From: Tetradesmus obliquus
Lineage: Eukaryota > Chlorophyta > Chlorophyceae > Sphaeropleales > Scenedesmaceae
Reading direction: 5' to 3'
NCBI GenBank assembly: GCA_030272155.1
Contig: CP126203.1
Span: 3,968,001 to 4,032,000, forward strand
Length of the DNA: 64,000 nucleotides
The position numbers and the translations under genes were made by a program. Under the pieces are notes generated by a model. The model saw nothing but the letters and a program-made list of their open reading frames with translations. It searched no databases and was not told where the DNA came from. Of this stretch, positions 56,996 through 64,000 are shown one piece after another. Position 1 is the stretch's first letter. The number at the start of each line of letters is the position of its first letter.

Positions 56996-59900
56996 TCATG
57001 CACTCATATATGAGTGCTTCAAGCAATTGCGGACGGCTTGGGCGGCAGTTTTCCCTGATCCATCTGTTATGGCTGCACTGAGCTCAGCCGACAGCCTAGA
57101 TTTGGTTGTTTGTTCCTTGTTGTCACCCCTGCTCAGGCAAGGGGATCAGCCCATTCACTGGTCATCTGTCAACACCGGTATCCATGCAAAGGGAATCCCC
57201 CTAGCTCAGCCGATTCCACAGTCTGCTACTGTCCTCTGGCTGCACTCTCACCCGCTTGCACCACTTTGTGGTTGTGCCGATGGCTGTCTTGAGCTTTTCC
57301 TCAGGCTCGTCCATCAGTGCTTCCAGCACCTTGCCACCTTTTTCAGCAGCACTGACAGCGGCGACTTTACCCACAAGCTTGATGATGACCCCAGACTGCT
57401 TGATCGGGGTGATGAAGCTGTTGATCGCATACCTGGAGGGACAGACAACAAGGGAATTCTGGCAGATTTATACTTCTGCAAGGTTGTACACTTGTTGTAT
57501 CTGATGCTGATGCTGAACAGCCACCCTGCAGCGTTCCATCATCCACTGCACATTTTGTCCATCAAGGGTTGCTTTGACCGCAGCCAAAAAAAGTATGCTA
57601 GAGCTGCGCAGCCTGCTACTGTCCTCACCGTGCGGTTGGCAGAAAAAGCTTGACGGCCTGGTGTTAAGAGTGGCGCAGCGCAGCAGGTGGTGTAGCATGT
57701 GAACAGCAGCACATGTGTACAACAACAACAGTAGCAGTAGCTGTAGCATTATCAACAATGTTAAATGGTGCAACTTGCATTGTAGGGGCTGCATCACAAC
57801 ATCACAATGACGTGGGTCTCGGCTGACGGACTTGCTTCTTGTGTTGCATGCGCCCAGTTTAGCAGGGACATTGCAAAACCTATGACTTGTAACATTTGCA
57901 ACTTGTTAAGTTGCGGAGGCAAAATTCGTCGTGTTGCGGCCATGTTTGTTGATGACAGTTGTGTGAGGAGGGCAGTTCTAACATGCATGATTTGCATGCA
58001 TGCCGTATCACACGAGCAACAGGATTGCCCCACCTCATTACAACTGCATGTTCTGCAGATGTAGATGTCGCGTGAGAAGTCATCGCTATGCGCCAAACAC
58101 ACATTCTCACCGGGTTCTGTTTGGCAGCTTCGTACAAGGCTTTTGTCTTCGTCCACATCTTGTATTGCACCCCACTGCTTGTAGGGGGCGCTGCAGCAGG
58201 TTCCTGAAACAACACAAGGCGCAGTTGCAACATGGCATGATTATGACACCAACGATGGCTTGCAAGCGCTCAACCGATTGTTCAGGGCACCCTGGATCGA
58301 GCACTCTGCCGTGCTGGCGCCAGCGCCGGCGCTGCCACAGTAATTGCTTGGTGCGCTTGTGTGCAGGTGTTGTGTGGACCACCGTATGCTGAACGCTAGG
58401 GTATGCTGTAGGGGGGCTGCTACGAAATTCAAAGCATTTGCACGTTGTTGTGCTGCTACATGGTGTCACTGAATGGCGACTTGCTGTTGCATGACGTCCT
58501 CATGCACATTTTGCCGTTGAACAATGTACAATTGCATTAGGTGCATGATTTTTATTTGCTGCAGGCTCAGCCCAGTGGCGCAGCACACATTCTAGTGGCG
58601 AGAATCACCTGCACATGCTGCATGCCATGCACACATCGTGTTCATTGTAGTGGGGTGCAACAGGCAGTGTTGATGCTGCACCAGCAGTCCTCAACCGAAG
58701 ACAACCATTGGGAAGGCTTAGCCTGTAGCTGTCGCTTACCGGTGGCGATGACAAGTCGTCCTCTTCGTCTCCCAGCTGTCCATATTTTGATGACCCGCAG
58801 CCAAGCCGAGCCACACCGTAGGGCACCCAGTACATTGCCGTGGCCTGCATGCGGCGTGGTTTGCATGCGTATTCTCACCACTCAGATGGCCAGACAATTT
58901 GTCACACAAATGTGTTTTATACGCATGGGCTGGCATTGCCAATCATAATGGACTTCTACGTCATGTTCACCAAAGGCTGGTTTGAGCATCGGCAACAACA
59001 AGGTGTCCGTCACATACAGTCATGATGTTCAAGAAAGCAGCGGTGTCTTCCACCAATGTTGACTGGTTGACAGTGCCATGCAACACACATAGCAAGTTAA
59101 AAAGCAGCATACAGCTTCAACATGCGGCCTATGTTTATTCTGTGCGATTTTCCTTCAAGTCATCCGGTGTTGAACCATGTGTTTTCTTATAGCTCACAGT
59201 TTATACAATGTACTAGCAAGTTGCAGATTGCAAAAGAACGAATTTAAACTTTTTTTGTTGATCTGCCAGTCAGGCAATGTCTATAAAAGCGCAATGCTGT
59301 ATTGTGTTGTCGATATTGTCGATGTTGTGTTGTCCATTCTGCTACCATGTGTGCCAAATAAGCAGAGCGATCACTGGGTGCACTTAATCTTGTGCATGTT
59401 GTGTCTTTGTACATGCTAGCACATCACGTGCCACTGCTTCCAAACGCACCCACAAGAATCGATCAGAATCTCTAGTTGACATCAGTCATGTGTATAATTC
59501 AAAGCACAAGGGAGCTGCACACTTTGAGAGCATGTTGTACTAAGGTTTCCCATGGTGCGGTGCAAGTCGTAGTCAACAGTCAAACCAGACATCAACACAA
59601 CATATGCTCACCGCGTTGCTGACATAGCCCAGGATCTCAGTGAAGAGGTCGATCCCCCCTTGAATCTTCTCCGAAGCTTGGAACACGTTGTAGGCGGTTT
59701 TACCCTGCAGTAAGTGAGATGTGTAGTAACAAGTGTATGTGTTGGCAGCCTGCACGCGGCGTGCATGAGCAGGAGAACCTAAAAGAGCGCACATGGTACA
59801 TCCACCACAACTGGTTGTTGGCAGTTGGTCCATTGCTTGAAACACTAAAGGTCATTGCATGGATGCTTTACCACATTCAATCCGACTGCAACCAAAACTA

Positions 59901-60205
59901 CGTGCTGCCAGCATCCGGGATACACAACCTTGCGAACCTGCTGCTTGTGCAAAACCTAGTAGCATGATTGTTGCAGCATGGCAGGTAACTCGCCATGCAG
60001 CATGCAAACCATACTTCATGCAACACATATGGCTGGTCAGCTAGTGTGTGATGCACGCACAGAGAGTTAACAACATAAGCCACAAACAAACCCCACGTAC
60101 ATCTTGAGAGTTCTGGATGACCCCCTCAGCCTCCGTTTCACTCGCATATATGGGGTTGTCAGGCTCGTAGAGGTCGCTGCAATCCTTGCGTTCCAGGCTC
60201 AAGCC
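56996..60205 (-). CDS. 3' part of an unrecognised helical protein gene
   Basis: Exons: 60101-60205, 59612-59704, 58740-58844, 58111-58203 (all phase 0-0), then 57262-57432 (phase 2-2) and terminal 56996-57128 (TGA). One connecting exon between 58111 and 57432 is unresolved, and the 5' end is not found; it may lie above 60.2 kb (a possible 21-nt exon near 60.53 kb). Peptides include ERKDCSDLYEPDNPIYASET, GKTAYNVFQASEKIQGGIDL, YGVARLGCGSSKYGQLGDEE and KLVGKVAAVSAAEKGGKVLE. Segments are amphipathic and charged with no recognised domain. No signal peptide was seen in the visible part. I assign no function. Confidence 0.5.
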
Positions 60206-61572
60206 CTGCAAGCACATGACCGCCAACAGCGCAACTCTGGAAGTGAGATGCACCAAGGCAGTGATGGGCAAGCAACCATGCATACATGACACATGTGCCT
60301 TGTTCCGGGAGCATTGTGCTGCTATCTGCACATGTTTTGTTTGCCTGCTGCTGCTGACACATGCATGCAGTGCTGGCAGGTGCTACATAGAGGGCAGCAG
60401 AGCACTGTTGAGGTCACCCCAACGCTGTGTCGCAACTTGTATTGCAGACACATCAATTCCTGTCTGCACACAAGCTTACTGGCACAAATGTGCTGTGTTT
60501 CGCAACATCACCATCCCTGCTCACCGAGAACCCAGCAAAACCTCCCTGTAGTCGCATTGCAGGCAGACGAAGCGGACAGCCAGCAAAGTGCAGTACAGTA
60601 CAGGCAGCACCACATGCAGTGAGCACTTCACAATGGCAAGTGTCGTGCCAGTTACAAGCATTCCGTTGCTTGAGCAAGAAGTGTCGCTGGGCATTGCAGG
60701 CAGGGAGGGCACAAAATCAGAGTCCAACTGCGGGAGGTGCGCAGGGCCATCAAGGCAGCAGCTTGCTGCTTGGAGAAGCTGTTGGTGCCTGCTGGCGAAG
60801 CCAAGTCGGTGTACGTTCTTACATGCAGTGTTGGGGCCAGGGCAGAAACACATATACACAAATTGGGTGAGTTGCGGCATCACTAAGTTAGTGCTAGGAT
60901 GGGCAGTCCCATCGGTGGATGTTTCATGTAGCTTCGAGTTGGTGGGAATCTGCAGGGTTGATCCATGCCCAAGTCTAGACACTCAAGGGTGCTGATGCAT
61001 TTCTCTTGCTCTTGATAAACGCCCTGGGTACGCACAGAAACCAGCTTAAATGTGGGTGTTTTGAGCTCTGAAATAGTACTGCTGCCGGTGGTGTGCTGCT
61101 CGCGAGGAGCGGCAATACTGAGACCAGGCTGGCTCTAGGCTCGGTTGTGCTCTAGCACATGCGTGCTGCGCAATATGCTTGCATAAATTTGAAGCGGAGC
61201 CTCCGAGGGATTTGCGTTGCGTGGGCCGTGCCTTGTGGGCTGTCAAACAAGTTGCAGTCACAAGTGTTTGTAGCACTTTCATGGTGGCTGTTCCTAGTAG
61301 TACCTCCAACCTGTGTGACTTAGAGTTGGCACTTACGATGCACGGCATCACTTACATATGTAAGTTCACGTAAACGGATACGTATGCCTTACGTAGCTGC
61401 AGCGCTGCAGCACGGCCACCAAACGGAAGTTACGTTGCACGTAACACTGTTATGTTCTGTTCCGTGCCTGCTGCGAAACAGTACAGCTGTTAGATAATCT
61501 TTGAAGGCTTTGAAGGCTTGATTACTCTTATTCAGACACATGTACGCTTGATACAGGCAACAGTGAGCTGTC
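60206..61572. other. Stretch with no confirmed gene
   Basis: This stretch probably includes the 5' end of the minus-strand gene ending at 56996 and the left flank of the decayed hAT transposase. Candidate codons (for example FSKQQAAALMALRTSRSW on the minus strand near 60.75 kb) lack clear splice pairs. Confidence 0.35.
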
Positions 61573-62971
61573 TTGAGCCAGATGCCCAGGATGGTTCTGG
61601 ATGCGGCCGCTCAGAAAGTGATAGAGCTTCAACTGGTGCCAGAAGATGTGCAATGGCCTCATAACAATCACAAAAGATGTATGAAGGCTTGCGTCACCCT
61701 CCATTGTGTACAAGGATGCACCAACACAGGACCTGCAGCAGCAGCAGCAGGACCAGCAGCCGCAGGACCAGCAGCCCCACTGGGGCTGGTCCGGGACCAG
61801 CAGCAGCAACAGCAGCAGCAGGAGCAGCCACGCAGCAAGCGCAGTCGTGGTAGAGGCTCAGCTGCAACAGCAGCAGCACCAGCAACGCCAACTGGGGTGG
61901 ATCAGGAGGTGCAGCAGATGCTGTCCCATAGCAAGATCCCAACCAAATGCCATCTGCTGCTGCCATGTAAGAAGGACATTGCGACAGGCAGCCACACACA
62001 GGGCTTTGATACGCACATCAGATCCTGTGAGACCTGCTTTGCGTTATTTCAGGCCTTGCACAAGCCAGGACCAGCAGCAGCAGCAGCGGCAGCTCACTGA
62101 GATGGGACTGGCAGGCGGCGATGCAGCGGAGGAGATCTGGGAGGTGCAGCGGCTGGTGACGTCATCGGAAGCGCTGACTTGCGGCTTAAGCCTGGGGGTG
62201 GTGCTGGGACACAACAGCAACAGTAATCAAGGTAGTGGCGCCGGCGGTCCCATGTTATCGTTCACAGTACGCCGGCTTCAGTGCACGGTCACCTATGTAA
62301 TAAATCACAAGGCACAAGCTGTGCCCCATTGTTGATGGGCTCTGCATTCTTTCCGTTTGCAGGGCATGGGCCCCAAGCTGCAGTCAGCCCGCGGTGTGCA
62401 GCGCAGCAGCAGGGCCCAGCAGGCAGCAGCAGCCTTCCAGCAGCAGGTGGGTGCCCTGGTGGAGGCGCGGCGCAACATGTACACCACTGCTGGCGTGAAG
62501 CTGGCAGCTGTTCTGGACCCCAAGAACACGCAGCGCCGGCCAGATGGCAAAATCTCTGGCAAGCTGCTGTAAACGGAGGACAACATCATCCAGCCTGCCA
62601 TTGAGGTGGGTACCATGAGGGGTTTGCAGCAGCAGTGTGCTTTGTTTCACTTGTGCAGCCACAGGATGACTTGCATTCCCAACTCAAATGAGCTTGGCTG
62701 CTCAGATTTGCAGCAAGACAGTTATGTCTACTACTGCTGCTGCTGCTGCTTGTGCATTCTTCAGGAAGGCGAGCGCATCATCAAGGCCCTGCACCCTGGA
62801 GATGAGGGAAAGGTGGAGTTAGAGACGAGGCAGCTGCTGAAGAAGGGCTACCCTAAGGACATACTGCGGCTGATGGTGCACGAGTGTGCCACAGGGGTTG
62901 CAGCACCAGCTGGACAGCCAGCAGCGCGGCAGCAGGGCAGCAGCGGGGCAGCATCAGCTACCTCATTGGGT

Positions 62972-63020
<49 letters not shown>

Positions 63021-63718
63021 CAGGGCAGGAGCAGCAGCATGGCAGCAGCAACAGCAGCAGCAGCAGGGCCAGCAGCAGCAGGGCCAGCCGCGGCTAACTG
63101 CAGTGCGTTGGAAAGATGGCACCATGCGGAGGCTCGTGTGGGAGACCATGCTGGCCAAGCTGTACCTGACGCTGGCAGTGCCTGCCGGCCGTTTGCTGTC
63201 ACAGCATGGCACAGTCTGCTCGACAGAGAGGTCATGGTCACAGGTATGTGTGTGCTGATGGGTGGTTGATCTGCATTGCAAACTTGCGCTGTCAGCCAAG
63301 GTATGATGTGTAATTGCTTGCTCTTCTAACCAAGCAGCATGATGTGGAAAAGCATGAAGCACCAGCAGCATAGGCATATGCTTGTGCGGGTGCAACAGCA
63401 GACTCTGATTGTCGTTGCGTGATTAAAATCAGACACCCCACATCAAAGTTCTGCATTGCTGCTCCTGACATTTCTGCCAATGCTGCATCTGCCGCTCAGT
63501 TGCCACTGCTTCACGTCACCCTAACAGGTGCAGCTGCTGTACACGCCCAAGCGCAACAAGCTGCAGCTGGCAAAGGCAAACAAGATGCTGTACGTGGCCA
63601 GCACGTGCCTACAACACACCCTACACCAATAAGGCAGAGGAGTTCTTTGAGGGGCTGCTGCTGGATGATGATGATGCAGCTGAGGGGGAGGTGCAGCAGG
63701 CCGTTTCCAATGACTGAT
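61573..63718 (+). pseudogene. Decayed hAT-family transposase
   Basis: Segments in order: 61573-62096 (Cys/His-containing N-terminus with CAG runs), 62366-62605 (QVGALVEARRNMYTTAGVKL then AAVLDPKN), 62765-63098 (EGERIIKALHPGDEGKVELE), about 63100-63240 (LAKLYLTLAVPAG...CSTERSWSQ) and 63530-63718 (YTPKRNKLQLAKANKMLYVA, then a frameshift into YTNKAEEFFEGLL). The last two match the hAT C-terminal dimerisation region, which has the form ...P(A)...SERxWS...RNRL...A.K...V. A TAA at 62570-62572 interrupts coding sequence that continues as TEDNIIQPAIE up to a GTGGGT donor. With the frameshifts this argues the gene is dead. No terminal inverted repeats were found within the window. Confidence 0.6.
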
Positions 63719-64000
63719 CAGCTCATGAGCAGCAACTGCGTCAGGGCAGCAGCACCGCTGCGTCAGCAGTGCTGTGAGTCTGGAGGTTCATGTTGCGTGA
63801 AAGCAGGGGCTGTACATCGTGTGGTGCTTCTCGTGTTTTTTCCCTTTTGGGCATGGACTGTATGCTGCTAGGGGATGTTTGAGGGGTCCGTGTGGCAGCA
63901 GCAGTCATTTACGCTCAGATGCGTTTGAGCTGCAGCGCACCTAATCGGCCCACACAGCTTCGGTATACATGTAAAAAGGTTCCACGGGTATTTTTGATTA

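Noticed and set aside
57027-57653. Plus-strand open frame of 208 codons
   Set aside because: It is antisense to phase-matched exons 56996-57128 and 57262-57432, whose amino-acid composition is much more protein-like.

Overview
The window looks like nuclear DNA of a chlorophycean (Chlamydomonadales-type) green alga, possibly Haematococcus-like. The evidence is intron-dense genes with GT-AG introns, CAG/CTG runs in both exons and introns, secreted proteins built from PAN, LNR, HYR and CCP-like modules, and a plant-type SnRK2 kinase. The species assignment is inference. No bacterial operons, rRNA, tRNA or CRISPR were seen.

Layout. 1-564 (+): last exon of an unrecognised gene plus three degenerate copies of its edges. 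1660-9955 (+): an 8-exon, about 1654-residue, low-complexity multi-pass membrane protein. 13901-15754 (-): a complete 3-exon gene for a secreted, membrane-anchored protein with two PAN/Apple modules. 20332-25858 (-): a 7-exon SnRK2-like kinase whose introns are full of partial exon copies and which has four candidate last exons. 27574-27918: a hAT-like miniature element. 27961-30819: a CACTA-like element with intact termini and target duplication. 33240-39286 (-): a secreted LNR-HYR-7xCCP protein. 39658-55249 (-): a very large secreted Cys-rich protein with more than 30 small exons, GCC2/GCC3-like repeats and an LNR. 56614-56701 (-): an orphan exon. 56996-60205 (-): the 3' part of another helical protein gene. 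61573-63718 (+): a decayed hAT transposase. The stretches 10.06-13.9, 15.76-20.3, 25.9-27.5 and 30.8-33.2 kb hold repeats and no gene I can support. Exon models come from reading splice sites and matching phases by eye; no transcript data were used.

The most striking feature is recurrent. In at least six genes, a short tandem segment spanning an exon/intron boundary (exon edge plus its splice site) has been copied one to eight times into the adjacent intron or 3' flank. The best case is the kinase exon that encodes the catalytic loop. The likely roles of the genes are stress or nutrient signalling (kinase) and cell-surface/extracellular matrix (the PAN, LNR/HYR/CCP and GCC2 proteins).
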